Positions 18,123 through 28,400 of a stretch of 64,000 nucleotides of DNA are shown here, piece after piece. This DNA is from Nostoc flagelliforme FACHB-838 (GTDB taxonomy: Bacteria; Cyanobacteriota; Cyanobacteriia; Cyanobacteriales; Nostocaceae): NCBI RefSeq assembly GCF_014698065.1, contig NZ_JACJSI010000025.1:23205-87204 (forward strand). Reading direction: 5' to 3'. Under the pieces are notes generated by a model. It searched no databases, was not told where the DNA came from, and saw nothing but the letters and a program-made list of their open reading frames with translations. A program made the translations under genes and the position numbers. Every line of letters begins with the position of its first letter. The first letter of the stretch is position 1.

Positions 18123-18965
18123 TCAACCACCAAATGGGTTAGTGCCACCAGCACCGCCACCAAATGGGTTAGTGCCACCAGCACCGCCACCAAATGGGTT
18201 AGTGCCATCAGCACCATCACCAAATGGGTTAGTGCCACCAGCACCGCCACCAAATGGGTTAGTGCTACCAGCACCGCCACCAAATGGGTTAGTGCCACCG
18301 ACACCGCCACCCAATTCCTTGTCAAGCCTTGAATCAATTAGCTTGTCAATAGTAACCCTCAAAGTGGACGCATTCGGTATTTCAGTTGTGCTAATACCAT
18401 AGGTCTGCCTACCAGCACCAGTCAAAGGGTCGCTACCACTACCACCTTGATTGTCACCGCCTGTGGATGGGCTACCGCCTACCAATGGGTTGCCACCACC
18501 TGCGGATGAGCTACCACCACCTGCGGATGGCCTACCACCGCCTCCGAATGGGCTGCCACCACCTGCGGATGGGCTGCCACCACCTGCGGATGGGCTGCCA
18601 CCACCTGCGGATGGGCTGCCACCGCCTGCGGATGATAGGTTTGATGGGTTTACACCGCCTGCAAAGATATTCCAGAAGTTGTCACCAGCGAAAGGATTAC
18701 CACCATAGGGTAAATCACCACCAGCGCCGCCACCGGCACCACCGACACCGCCACCAGCGCCGCCACCGACACCGCCAGCACCGCCACCGACACCGCCACC
18801 AGCACCACCGGCACCACCAGCGCCGCCACCGACACCACTGAATATATTGGGGAGGTCTTTTTCAGGGACAACTTCAACCAAGCGACCGAAGGGTGAATCT
18901 CTAAGCGAATTGTTTCCACTAGTAGAGGAATTGCTGCTACCACTGTTACTTGAATTTTCTGCCAT
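18123..18965 (-). CDS. Gly-rich tandem-repeat protein, possibly truncated
   Basis: 280 residues. The N-terminus is Ser/Asn-rich, followed by NSLRDSPFGRLVEVV, which resembles LLQQSPFDPLKEVL in the neighbouring PEP-CTERM protein. Then come a nearly pure Gly/Ala/Val block (about 47-83), a seven-residue repeat GGGSPSA, a spacer with ETIDKLIDSRL-like helix character (about 200-220), and finally six ten-residue repeats GGAGGTNPFG. The chain stops within the sixth repeat, with no sorting tail, so the gene may have lost its 3' end by repeat slippage. agagga lies nine bases before the ATG. No signal peptide. Function unknown; a surface or matrix role is only a guess. Confidence 0.6.
   Translation of the reverse strand: MAENSSNSGSSNSSTSGNNSLRDSPFGRLVEVVPEKDLPNIFSGVGGGAGGAGGAGGGVGGGAGGVGGGAGGGVGGAGGGAGGDLPYGGNPFAGDNFWNIFAGGVNPSNLSSAGGGSPSAGGGSPSAGGGSPSAGGGSPFGGGGRPSAGGGSSSAGGGNPLVGGSPSTGGDNQGGSGSDPLTGAGRQTYGISTTEIPNASTLRVTIDKLIDSRLDKELGGGVGGTNPFGGGAGSTNPFGGGAGGTNPFGDGADGTNPFGGGAGGTNPFGGGAGGTNPFGG
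18131..18310. repeat. Six tandem 30-base repeats inside the Gly-rich gene
   Basis: caaatgggttagtgccacca recurs exactly every 30 bases at 18131, 18161, 18191, 18221, 18251 and 18281 with few substitutions. Each unit encodes ten residues. There are no unique spacers, so this is not a CRISPR array. Confidence 0.95.
18546..18640. repeat. 21-base tandem repeat inside the Gly-rich gene
   Basis: tgggctgccaccacctgcgg repeats with a 21-base period about four times, encoding the seven-residue unit GGGSPSA. Confidence 0.85.
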
Positions 18966-19421
18966 TAGAATTAATCCTCTTATTGTTTTGATAAAAATCT
19001 TGCTACCATCGCAACATAAAATAGATCAAAACTAAGTTTGCTTTGTAACTATTTTTTGTTCAGCAAAACTAGTTAGTAGCTGTTAGATTATTTGCTTATC
19101 TTTGTTAAGTGTAGATAATCAATTTATAATCAATGCTACTTACACCTACAATGTAGATGATTTATTTTTGAAGGACAATGAAAAATGTTTTGATATATTT
19201 ATCAAACTTGTAGATATTTATTAGACAAAAAATTGAAAAACTTAATTGAGATGTTGTATAACAAAATTAAATTTTGATTAAATACTATATTGCAATGAAC
19301 AATCTTTTGATAAATTTGCCAATTTTTTGGATATTTAATTAATCGACGTTTATCCTGGGTTCTATTTTATGCGACGTTAGAGCGCAAGACTAATAACAAT
19401 AAATAGCACGATTAATGACAG
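18966..19421. other. AT-rich intergenic region
   Basis: About 450 AT-rich bases upstream of the Gly-rich gene, likely with its promoter. No convincing promoter box or gene was found. Confidence 0.45.
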
Positions 19422-19445
19422 TTGAGGGTGCGATCGCACCCTCAA
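19422..19445. repeat. Perfect 24-base palindrome containing HIP1
   Basis: ttgagggtgcga followed by its exact reverse complement, centred on gcgatcgc. It may serve as a terminator for the oxidoreductase genes read from the right. Confidence 0.6.
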
Positions 19446-19523
19446 TCAAAGAACGAGGGGGTGAAAAATGCGAGTGTTTAAGTCATTCCCTCACCTCGTT
19501 TCATCATCACTTTCTGACACCGA

Positions 19524-19630
19524 TCAAAGCATTTGCACACCACCACTCACGGGCAAATATGCCCCGGTAATAAATTTTGCTTCGTCACCCTGGGGAGAGA
19601 AAAATATTTTTGCTCGAAATCTTCGGGATT
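19524..19630 (-). pseudogene. C-terminal remnant of a classical SDR oxidoreductase
   Basis: Read on the minus strand right after the stop of the next gene, an open stretch gives NPEDFEQKYFSPQGDEAKF followed by ITGAYLPVSGGVQML and a stop. The part F-I-T-G-x-x-L-P-V-S-G-G is the standard C-terminal segment of short-chain dehydrogenases. The rest of that gene is missing, so this is a fossil of a second, different SDR. Confidence 0.7.
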
Positions 19631-19632
19631 GT

Positions 19633-20751
19633 CTAAGCTTGAACTTCAGGAGGTACTTGGGGCGATACTTTACCATCGGTTCCCACCTCTTTAACCTCGG
19701 TCGTAGCTTTTGGTTCAGTTACAGGACGTTCGTTATTGCGTCGTGCGGCGCGATCGCTCAAATAAGTTAACCAGGAAGGCGACCAGGCTGAGTGGCTGTC
19801 TTTGCCAAATGCCCGCTCTTTGCCAATTCCACCTGGTTCTGGTAAGAGACGATTTAGCAAACCAAATAGATTGGTACTTAGTCCGGGGAACAAAGCATAG
19901 AATTTAACCGAAACCCAGGTTGGAAAAGGCACAATGACTTCCGTAGCACCCCGGCGTAATCCAGCGATCGTGGCACGAGCAACCTTTTCTGCACTGGCAG
20001 AAAGCAACGGCAGCGAATCACCAATGCTGAACCAAGCAAATTCCTTGCGGTGCTGCCCTTTCATCACGGCATGATCGACAACTCCGGTATGAATGAAACC
20101 AGGACATACGGTTGTAACGGCAATTCCATCTTTTGCTAACTCGGTTCGCATTCCTTCCGATAGCCCAACGAGGGCAAATTTGCTGGCGCAATACCCGACC
20201 ATGTGCGGCGATGCCAGTTTTCCCCCGATGGAGGAAATATTCACAATTCGTCCATTCTTTTGCTGCTGCATCTCTGGTAAAACCGCATAGGTTGTGTAAA
20301 GCGGTGCCCAAAAATGCAGCTTCATCATATCGTCGTAGTCTTGCATGGTCAGGGTTTCTACTGGGCCGATAATATCCGTTCCCGCATTGTTGATGAGAAT
20401 GTCGATCGCCCCAAAGCGCTCTTTTACCTGTTGTACCATTTGCTCAACCTGAGCTTGATCCGTCACATCACAGGTTAATGCGAAAACTTCTTTGCCTCGT
20501 TGCTCCAGTTCAGTTCGTGCGCGTTCCAGTTCTGCTTCATCCCGCGCACAGATAGCAATCCGTGCGCCTGCATCAATCAACTGGCGTGCCATCACTAGCC
20601 CTAATCCGCGTGAACCACCTGTAATCAAAATGGTTTTACCTTGTAGGTCATAAATCCGTTCGCGCCACCAGCGATCAAGCAGCAGGAAACCGGGTAGTAA
20701 GGCGAACGCAAAGGCGATGAGCCTAAGTAAACTGTCATAGTTGATATGCAT
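19633..20751 (-). CDS. Short-chain dehydrogenase/reductase with N-terminal membrane anchor
   Basis: 372 residues. A short hydrophobic helix (LIAFAFALLPGFLLL) precedes the Rossmann domain with the cofactor loop TGGSRGLG, the INNAGTD motif, catalytic Ser in ISSIGG and Tyr-x-x-x-Lys in YCASKFALVG. The arginine after the first strand region (CARDEAELERA) suggests NADP preference. The C-terminal 80 residues are extra, polar and charged. Substrate unknown; similar proteins act on lipids or retinoid-like molecules. The ATG at 20749-20751 is used. It lies 60 bases downstream of the aldo/keto reductase gene on the same strand, so the two may be co-transcribed. Confidence 0.85.
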   Translation of the reverse strand: MHINYDSLLRLIAFAFALLPGFLLLDRWWRERIYDLQGKTILITGGSRGLGLVMARQLIDAGARIAICARDEAELERARTELEQRGKEVFALTCDVTDQAQVEQMVQQVKERFGAIDILINNAGTDIIGPVETLTMQDYDDMMKLHFWAPLYTTYAVLPEMQQQKNGRIVNISSIGGKLASPHMVGYCASKFALVGLSEGMRTELAKDGIAVTTVCPGFIHTGVVDHAVMKGQHRKEFAWFSIGDSLPLLSASAEKVARATIAGLRRGATEVIVPFPTWVSVKFYALFPGLSTNLFGLLNRLLPEPGGIGKERAFGKDSHSAWSPSWLTYLSDRAARRNNERPVTEPKATTEVKEVGTDGKVSPQVPPEVQA

Positions 20752-20813
20752 CAATCAAAAACTCCTGATGACTTGATAGATTTGCGATCCCAATTCAGTC
20801 AATTGACAACAAC

Positions 20814-21797
20814 TCAGACACCAACAGTGACGCGATCGCTCATTTCCATTTCCAGAATTTCTTCAATGTGTTGAATTGTTGCCGGAGACAGGTGCTTACC
20901 CGATGCACTAACGTTTTCTTGTACCTGTGCTGGTTTGCTTGCACCGATGATGACGCTACTAATTTCGGGATTACGTAAGCACCAGGTAAGTGCCAATTGG
21001 CTCAGGCTCAAACCTTCTTGCTCGGCAATGGGCAACAATCGCTGCACCTTGAGCAACTGGTGCTGATCTAGTTCCCCATTGTTTAAAAACATATTTTGTT
21101 TCGGGTCACTTGCCCGTGAACCTTGGGGTAAGGATTGACCGGGTTTGTATTTACCAGTTAGCAACCCTTGGGCTAAGGGTGAGTAATTGATTATGCCAAT
21201 CCCTTCTCGACGGCACAGAGGTAACACTTCTTTTTCAATCGTGCGATCGAGCATATTGTAACGAGGTTGATCGGATGCGATCGGCGCGAGATTTGCTAAA
21301 CGGGTTAGGTCGGTCGCATGGGCGAGTTGTCCGGCACTCCACTCAGAAACCCCGTAATAAAGGATTTTTCCCTGTTTCACCAGATGATCAAATGCCATCA
21401 GGGTTTCAGCCAAGGGCACGGTCGGGTCATAACGATGTGCCTGGTAGAGGTCGATGTAGTCTAGCCCCAATCGCTTCAGGCTGGCATCACATTGCTCCAG
21501 AATATGTTTGCGTGATAGCCCGCGATCGTTCGGCCCATTGCCCATCGGGAAATAAACTTTGGTTGCTAAAACATAAGATTCACGCGGGTACTGCCGCAGC
21601 ACATTACCCACAATTTTTTCAGCTTTTCCCCCGGCATAGACATTTGCTGTGTCAAAGAAATTAATTCCCAAATCATAAGCTTGCTCAATACATTGACGAG
21701 CGGTATCTTCTGCCGTTGCGCCACCATAGGTAAGCCATGACCCTAAACAAATTTCCGAGACACGAATGCCCTGTTTACCTAAATGCCGATATTCCAT
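20814..21797 (-). CDS. Aldo/keto reductase
   Basis: 327 residues with the NADPH-dependent aldo/keto reductase barrel. The catalytic tetrad is visible: Asp and Tyr in FFDTANVYAGG, Lys in VLATKVYFP, His in DLYQAHRYDP. The C-terminal cofactor motif GASKPAQVQEN is present. Its overall pattern (YRHLGKQGIRVSEICLG) resembles the KCNAB-beta/YghZ group that reduces aldehydes such as methylglyoxal. aaggag is placed seven bases before the ATG. Likely first gene of a pair with the SDR downstream. Confidence 0.9.
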   Translation of the reverse strand: MEYRHLGKQGIRVSEICLGSWLTYGGATAEDTARQCIEQAYDLGINFFDTANVYAGGKAEKIVGNVLRQYPRESYVLATKVYFPMGNGPNDRGLSRKHILEQCDASLKRLGLDYIDLYQAHRYDPTVPLAETLMAFDHLVKQGKILYYGVSEWSAGQLAHATDLTRLANLAPIASDQPRYNMLDRTIEKEVLPLCRREGIGIINYSPLAQGLLTGKYKPGQSLPQGSRASDPKQNMFLNNGELDQHQLLKVQRLLPIAEQEGLSLSQLALTWCLRNPEISSVIIGASKPAQVQENVSASGKHLSPATIQHIEEILEMEMSDRVTVGV

Positions 21798-22071
21798 AAT
21801 TCATCTCCTTTTTGCGAAACCTTCATTGTCAAAAGCAATGCTAAAATTCGCATTTAAAACAGGATGCGATCACTAGATCGCACCCTAATTAATTCTTTAA
21901 GCCCACTATAGAAAATGTTGATAGCTAAGTTCTCTTTCATCAGGAAGAGACAGCAGTTCTACTATTGATGAACTTATAGTAAAGATGGCTATTATAAAAA
22001 GCTAATTTCTTTAGTAGGCGATCGCTGCTTGGTTTACCGCTCACCGTGGAGACTGTTCCCATTCTCAGTAA

Positions 22072-24402
22072 CTACTTCAGATATATCAGCAAATTCAATC
22101 CCGGAATTGTACGCGAAAGTGTCCACAAAACTAGGGTGATGTAAATTAAACCCAAACTCCATTGATACCAAGCAAGTGCAGAGATGATACCTGGTAAGTG
22201 TTCGTCTCGCAGGCGAATGTCGTTAAATCCTAATTTAACTAGGTTGTTGAGGCTAAAATCATAGTAGTTGAGCCAGTTCCAACGGCGATCGCTTTGAAGG
22301 GGCATATATCGTTCCCGAAATGTCTGATTCCTTGGTATCACTGGCAAACGTCCAATCAACAATCGTAACTGGCGAAATGTGCCGTCTTCTGTGAAGTAAG
22401 AAACGTCCATTAAATCGTGATAACGACCTTGTTGGTAAAGTCGGATTAATAAAGCCATTGGGATGGGGACAATAATTATAAAAAGACACCCCAATGTCAA
22501 CCAAGGTTGTTCAGCATTGCGAAAAATAGCTAGTAAGCTGAAGAATTCTAAAACGCTAAAACTGACTAATATCGAAATGGTTTCGTAGGATGTGGGAATA
22601 ATGGGTACGGGATGCAGCCGCCGACAGCGATCTACTAGCCAAAATAATAAGCCGAAATAAGCGATCGCTAATCCTCCCACACCAAACACTAACCAAAAAT
22701 TCGTACCATAACCACTCAACAACAGCAGTATACTTAATGCCAACCAACTCCAAGCTTGTAGTAACCACTCACCGATAGAAAGGGGTTCGCCAACCATTAA
22801 ACGATTTCTAATAATCAGCTGCTGTGCGTCTTTGCTCAGTTGGGTATATTTTTCTAAATCGATGTCTGCTATGGTGAGTAAATCACTGCTATTACGAAAT
22901 GGTTTTATTAAACGACGCTGGGCGATCGCTTGAGCTTGAGTTGGAGAAAAACCCAGGTTAATCAAGCTGGCTACGGAAGCACTATTAATATTTGTAGCCG
23001 TCAGACGATGGCCGAACTCTATTAATCGTAGTCGTTGTTTTGTGTATTCCAATTCATTCGCATCGGCAATTTGCTGTTGCTGACGGAAGTTTTGTCCCAA
23101 ATTCCGTAAGATGTTTTGATTGCCTTGCAATGTAGGGATGCAAAACATCTTACCAATCTGACCGGGATTGCCTAAGATTTTTGCTTGGTTAGAGTTGAAA
23201 GTTAAACCAGGTACGCTTAAACAAGTCTCTGTAGAAAACCTCGCATCACTAAAATCGGCTTGATTAAGTATGTTCGCACCTTGCAGATTTACCAATTGGT
23301 TAAACTCTGCTTCTCGGAAACTCACAGCTTGCTCAAAGGTCGCTTCTGTTAACAGGAGCGACTGATTAAAATCTGCTTTAGTAAACTGCACTTGATTGGC
23401 AAAACGCACATCAGAAAAGTCAGCATTTTCTTGCCATTTCACACTACTGAATTTAGCCAATTGTTTAAAAATTGCTTGGTTGAAGCTGGCAGTTTTTTCA
23501 AAAATACTACCTTGGAAATCAGTAAATTCCTGAAATTTGATTTTTTTAAAATTAGCTTTTTCAAAAAATATACTACCTTGAAAATCGCTTGGTTGTTGGA
23601 AGTTAGCACTGGTGAAACTAACGGGACGAGCAAATCTAGTTTCAGTCCAGTTTGTGGGTTGGAGAAAAGTTGCACCTTGGGCATTGACAGACTGAAGAAA
23701 AAATGTATTAGAGAATTTTATTTCGCCATTGAAGCGAGTTTGTACTAGTGTCAAAACACCACGAAAGACGGTGATTTCACTGGACGGGGTTGACTCTGTT
23801 CCTAAAAGCGATCGGCAATCTTTCGACTTGGGTAAAGCGAAGGTAGAGCCAGTTGCAGATATCGGCAGTGAATCCAAACAAACTAAGCGCAAACGTTCTA
23901 GTTCTTCTTGTTCGGTAGCAGTGAAAATGGGAGCGAAGACGCCTCGCGGCTTGTCGCCAGACATCGCTTGGGCGTACAATGGTGTTCTTAAACCCAAATC
24001 GCTGCCCACAAAATCCCCCAAAATCAAGGCATAGCTGAGGTCTAAACCGAGAGGTTTTGCACCTAGTTCTTTTCGCAGTAGTTGGTAAAAAGTATCACGG
24101 AAGCTGGTGTTATCTGGGCGCAAATCAATCACCATTTTCTGCAAATCTACTGTTAAATTGCCTTCGCGGAGTGTCGGTGTGCGTAGTCGTTCTTGTAATA
24201 ATTCTAGGGTTAAGGGTGTGCGTTCTGGCTGTGTTTGTGCTGCCCAGGCTGGTAGGGGGAGGAGGAGGAGTAAAACGCAAAGGAACGCGATCGCAAAGCG
24301 TCTCGCAGAGAAGGAAAGCGCAGAGGTTCGCAGAGAGAGTTTTTTGGGTATCTTTGCGTTTAACCTCTGGATGTATCTGTGTTTAAGAGATAAATTATGC
24401 AA
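22072..24402 (-). CDS. Exported pentapeptide-repeat protein with C-terminal membrane spans
   Basis: About 776 residues. A signal sequence (RRFAIAFLCVLLLLLPLP then AWAA) lies at about 35-57. The middle (about 210-390) is a pentapeptide-repeat solenoid, seen as repeats such as ANFKKIKFQEFTDFQGSIF and FNQAIFKQLAKFS. Around 460-530 a helix-hairpin-helix-like stretch (NINSASVASLINLGFSPTQ) occurs. The C-terminal 230 residues contain about five hydrophobic spans. Start uncertain: the frame opens with TTG, and the first 30 codons overlap a common repeat (acgcaaagataccc...cctctgcg). It begins nine bases after the MDR gene stop, so the two probably form an operon. Confidence 0.75.
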   Translation of the reverse strand: MHNLSLKHRYIQRLNAKIPKKLSLRTSALSFSARRFAIAFLCVLLLLLPLPAWAAQTQPERTPLTLELLQERLRTPTLREGNLTVDLQKMVIDLRPDNTSFRDTFYQLLRKELGAKPLGLDLSYALILGDFVGSDLGLRTPLYAQAMSGDKPRGVFAPIFTATEQEELERLRLVCLDSLPISATGSTFALPKSKDCRSLLGTESTPSSEITVFRGVLTLVQTRFNGEIKFSNTFFLQSVNAQGATFLQPTNWTETRFARPVSFTSANFQQPSDFQGSIFFEKANFKKIKFQEFTDFQGSIFEKTASFNQAIFKQLAKFSSVKWQENADFSDVRFANQVQFTKADFNQSLLLTEATFEQAVSFREAEFNQLVNLQGANILNQADFSDARFSTETCLSVPGLTFNSNQAKILGNPGQIGKMFCIPTLQGNQNILRNLGQNFRQQQQIADANELEYTKQRLRLIEFGHRLTATNINSASVASLINLGFSPTQAQAIAQRRLIKPFRNSSDLLTIADIDLEKYTQLSKDAQQLIIRNRLMVGEPLSIGEWLLQAWSWLALSILLLLSGYGTNFWLVFGVGGLAIAYFGLLFWLVDRCRRLHPVPIIPTSYETISILVSFSVLEFFSLLAIFRNAEQPWLTLGCLFIIIVPIPMALLIRLYQQGRYHDLMDVSYFTEDGTFRQLRLLIGRLPVIPRNQTFRERYMPLQSDRRWNWLNYYDFSLNNLVKLGFNDIRLRDEHLPGIISALAWYQWSLGLIYITLVLWTLSRTIPGLNLLIYLK

Positions 24403-24411
24403 ATTGTTCGA

Positions 24412-25419
24412 TCATTCGTCGCTAATGAGTAGAACAATTTTAGCCGTCACAGAACCGCTTTCAATTAGTTGGTGGGCTTTAGCTGCTTCTTGCAAAGGAA
24501 ATTTGTGACTAACATGGATTTTTAATTTGCCTTCATCGATCCAGGTGGCAGATTGTTCGAGAATTTCTGCATGATGCTGGAGGCTTTCTTCTAATTTGAG
24601 TAAGGCTGGTGTTAGCATTAATTCTAAACCAATGCGGAGGTTGCGTTGTCTGGCAGTTTTCCAAACAGTGTTGGCATCTGGTTCAAGAATCGTCACAATA
24701 TCGCCATACACTCGCACTGCGGGGAAGGTTTTATAAAAGGTTTCGCCGCCTACGGTATCAAAAGCCAAGTCTACGCCTTCGCCACCAGTCCAATCTAATA
24801 CTGCTTGCACAAAGTCTGTTTGTTTGTAAAAAATTACATGATCAGCACCTAGTTCTTTGACGAAATTAGCCTTTTCTTCAGAACTTACTGTGGTAGCAAC
24901 AGTAGCACCTTTGAGTTTTGCCAATTGAATTGCTACATGACCAACACCACCAGCACCCGCATGAATCAAAACCCGTTCTCCAGGTTCTAATCGTCCCCGT
25001 TCATATAAGGCTTCCCAGGCGGTAATTAACACTAAAGGCGCTGCTGCTGCTTCGGCAAAGGAGATAGACGCGGGTTTACGTGCCACAAACCGCTCATCCA
25101 CAACGGTATATTCAGCATAATTTCCTTGGTGTGCGCCTAAACCACCATAGCAAAAATATACTTCATCACCTGAGCGAAAACGCTGAACGTTAGCACCTAC
25201 CGCCTCGACTATACCAGCACCATCGCATCCTAAAATCGTTGGCAAGCGATCGGGGTAGAAAGTGCCTCGGCTACGAAGTTTCGTGTCAATGGGGTTAATG
25301 CCAGCTGCCACCAAACGCACTAAAAGTTCAGTATTCCCTACAGGAACAGCAGGGTTTGGGACTTCCTGTATTTGCAGAACTTCGGGATTGCCTGCTGCTG
25401 TCATCAAGACTGCTTTCAC
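24412..25419 (-). CDS. Zinc-independent MDR/quinone oxidoreductase family protein
   Basis: 335 residues of the medium-chain dehydrogenase/reductase superfamily, quinone-reductase branch. The N-terminal catalytic domain starts MKAVLMTAAGNPEVL; the cofactor loop HAGAGGVGHVAIQLAK and the AGINPIDTKLRSR segment are typical of NADPH-dependent enzymes that reduce quinones or enones, and the zinc-ligand cysteines of alcohol dehydrogenases are absent. The start is GTG at 25417-25419 with agagga seven bases upstream. It precedes the pentapeptide-repeat gene by nine bases. Confidence 0.88.
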   Translation of the reverse strand: MKAVLMTAAGNPEVLQIQEVPNPAVPVGNTELLVRLVAAGINPIDTKLRSRGTFYPDRLPTILGCDGAGIVEAVGANVQRFRSGDEVYFCYGGLGAHQGNYAEYTVVDERFVARKPASISFAEAAAAPLVLITAWEALYERGRLEPGERVLIHAGAGGVGHVAIQLAKLKGATVATTVSSEEKANFVKELGADHVIFYKQTDFVQAVLDWTGGEGVDLAFDTVGGETFYKTFPAVRVYGDIVTILEPDANTVWKTARQRNLRIGLELMLTPALLKLEESLQHHAEILEQSATWIDEGKLKIHVSHKFPLQEAAKAHQLIESGSVTAKIVLLISDE

Positions 25420-25491
25420 AACTTTATCCTCTTGGCTTTAGATGCACGTTTATTTGCAACTTTAGCGCAAGAGGGTGCGATCGCTCTATCT

Positions 25492-28400
25492 TTACCAAGG
25501 ATTACCAACCATTGTAAATGCTGCCCAATAATAAGGATGAGCAAGTGATCCATCAGCTTGATTAATACTGTCAACAGGCAAAGGCAAGCTTTCTACTACT
25601 CCCAAACCTTGCACTTGACCATCCTTGACGTAAATCTGCCCTTTAATCATAGCTACCTGAGCCTGTCTGAGAGCTTCAGCTTTAATCGGAGCTGTCTTCA
25701 AGTTGTCATAAAATTTAGTCATCAAGGCTGCTGTACCAGCATCATTGACCGACCAAAGACTAGCAACACTAGTTTTCACTCCTGCCAATACTGCTAAACC
25801 TGCAAACCCAAGCTCAGACTCTTCATCCCCTAAGGCTGTTCTACAAGCACTCAACACCATCATCTCAACTTGGGGTTCATTCAACCTTAACTGTCGTAAC
25901 TGGTTCAAGCGTAACTTGTCCTCCCACAGTTGAATATAGGAATTACTCAAAGCACCAGTCGCAAAATCGGCATGGGTTGCCATGTGAATAATCCCAAAAG
26001 GTTGTTGACGGCGAATTGTTTTGAGATTTTCTAAAGTGGCTTGCTTGTCTAACAATAATTTGCCCTGCCAAAGTTTAGACGTTAGTGTTGATAACTCAAT
26101 GGGGACTGCTGGTAAAGGTTCTTGTCCTTGAGTACTTTGAGAAACCCCTAATGCTAAAATTTGAGATTTTCTAATGTCTGTATAGAGGGTGTTAGTCAAG
26201 CTGAGACTAGGCATCAAACCAATGCTATATTTTTCTACTAGAAACCCTTTGCCATCGTGAAGTGCTGCCATTGGGGTTGAACGTAACCCAACGTCTTGTA
26301 AAAAGACTAGATTGCCAATCCCTTGCGCCTGTAAATCTGCCTCCACTGGCGCAATCAGCCAGCGATAAAGTTGTTGAGATGAACGCAAGTAACCAGCACG
26401 GCGACGATTTTGGGGACTAACGATTTGGTCACGAAATTCTTGAGCTACTTGTAGAATTTTGGCTCTGGTAGCTTCTGGGATGCGCTTGCGGATGGGATCA
26501 CCTTTTCCGGTTACTACCACTAACTCTAGTTGGTCACTAACTTGTTCTGCTACGGTATTCAACTGTTTAGTAAATTTCGCTCCATCTGAATTTGGCAGTG
26601 GTTCAATCTCTACAGGGACAAAACTGGTGTATACAAATGCGAGTTTAACGCCAGTAGCTTTCTCAATATTGCGAGCAACCTCTTTGGCATCATCGAATGT
26701 TTTGATTTTAGGGGTGGGAATGCCTAAATAGTCTGCAATCTCATCTGTGAAACCACCTTCGGCGGTGCGATCGGGATTAATAACAGGGGGATCAGTTCTA
26801 AAGCTAGGGGGGTTAAAGTTAGGCGGTGTAACTGGGTTGCACTGGAATGTACAGGGGGGAGGAATCGGCACATCATTTCCACCATTTCCACCATTTCCAC
26901 CATTCCCACCATTCCCACCATTCCCACCATTTCCACCATTTCCACCATTTCCACCATTCCCACCATTCCCATTGATATTGATGCCTATTTGTGTTGGTGC
27001 TGAAGAGGATACACCATCGCTCGCACTGATGCCGAAGGCATTTAGTGACCCATTAGTATCTGCTGGAGGTGTGTACACTAAAGTATCGCCGCTAGATAAG
27101 GTAGTAACACCAGGGGTCACGGGAACACCATTGACAGTCAGATTTCCTGTATTTACCGCATCAAGCCGGATGGTGGTAACGTCATTATTAGCATCTGTAA
27201 CCACAGCACCCAAACTGCCGAAATTCGAGGTCACTGACTGATTTGTCTGGGTATCGGGTAGTGATGAGTTTGCCGTTAATATAGGCGGGGTGTTTACGGA
27301 CGTAATGGTAATGTTGTTTGGAGTGCCGCTAGCATCTCCGCCATTAGGCAAAACTGGAAAGTTACCCGAAGTGATGATTAAACTCTCCCCTGCATTACCT
27401 TCCCCTGCATTAATTGTTCCGGCTGTGCCATTAACACTTGCATCGCCTACGATAAAATCTACATTGTTTGGGCCACCATCATGTTGAATTGTGACAGTAC
27501 CTCCTGCAAGAGGTTGAACGATAGTACCTACTTCACTAGAAAAAACAGGAATAAAAAATCCACCAGTAGCGATCGTTACACCTGTATCGGTTTCACCGTC
27601 ATTAATTGTCCCTATTCCTTGAACTAGCCCGTTGGTTAGCACCTGCACATTACCACCTTGAACAATGTTACCCTCACCAATGTCCTCTCCTATGGCTTGA
27701 GTGTTGATGCTGCTAAAGCGAATTGTGCTGCTAGCAGTATTGGTAGTCTCTAGAGTTACATTACCACCTGTACCACCTGTACTTGGATTATCAGCAAGTA
27801 CCGTGACGCTTGCTGAGGCATTAATAGCCCCATTAACAGTAATATTATCTCTGGCAGTTAAGGTGACTGCACCAGCCGTGCCAGTAAAATTGCTAACATT
27901 ACTTCTTCGTGCAAAAGATACAGACGAGTTAATTGCTCCTGTGGTAATATTGCCAGCTGTGCTTTCTACCTGTACATTGCCGCCCGTACCTGAGCTAGAA
28001 GGGTTACTTGAATACGAATTAATGGTACCCGTGAGGATATTACCTGCGGCACTCAAGCTCACCTCTCCAGCCGTAGATTCAAACACTTGAACCTCGTAAG
28101 TAACGAGGTCATTTAAAGTGATTCCACCGCTAATGCTTTGGACTGTAATATTACCGGAGGAGTAGCCCTGACCTGTGGTAATAATGTCGCCCGCAGTGAT
28201 GTCACCACTCGCAGACAAGGTTACATTGCCGCTATTGCCAGAATTACTATTTGTATTTAAATTTCCCAACGATAGACTGGCTCCCGAAATGCCTATTGCT
28301 CCACCGTTTGTCCGAATTGTGTTGGTGGGATCAACAAAGTTTACAGAACCGCTTTGTGAGGTCAGGCTGAAGCTACCACCGCCTAAATTTAATGAAGCGA

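Noticed and set aside
18131..18310. Six evenly spaced 30-base repeats as a CRISPR array
   Set aside because: The units are contiguous with no unique spacers, and encode a regular ten-residue protein repeat.
26747..27241. A Pro/Phe-rich plus-strand frame (FPPFPPFPP)
   Set aside because: It is the antisense reading of the GGN repeat in the CHAT-protein linker.
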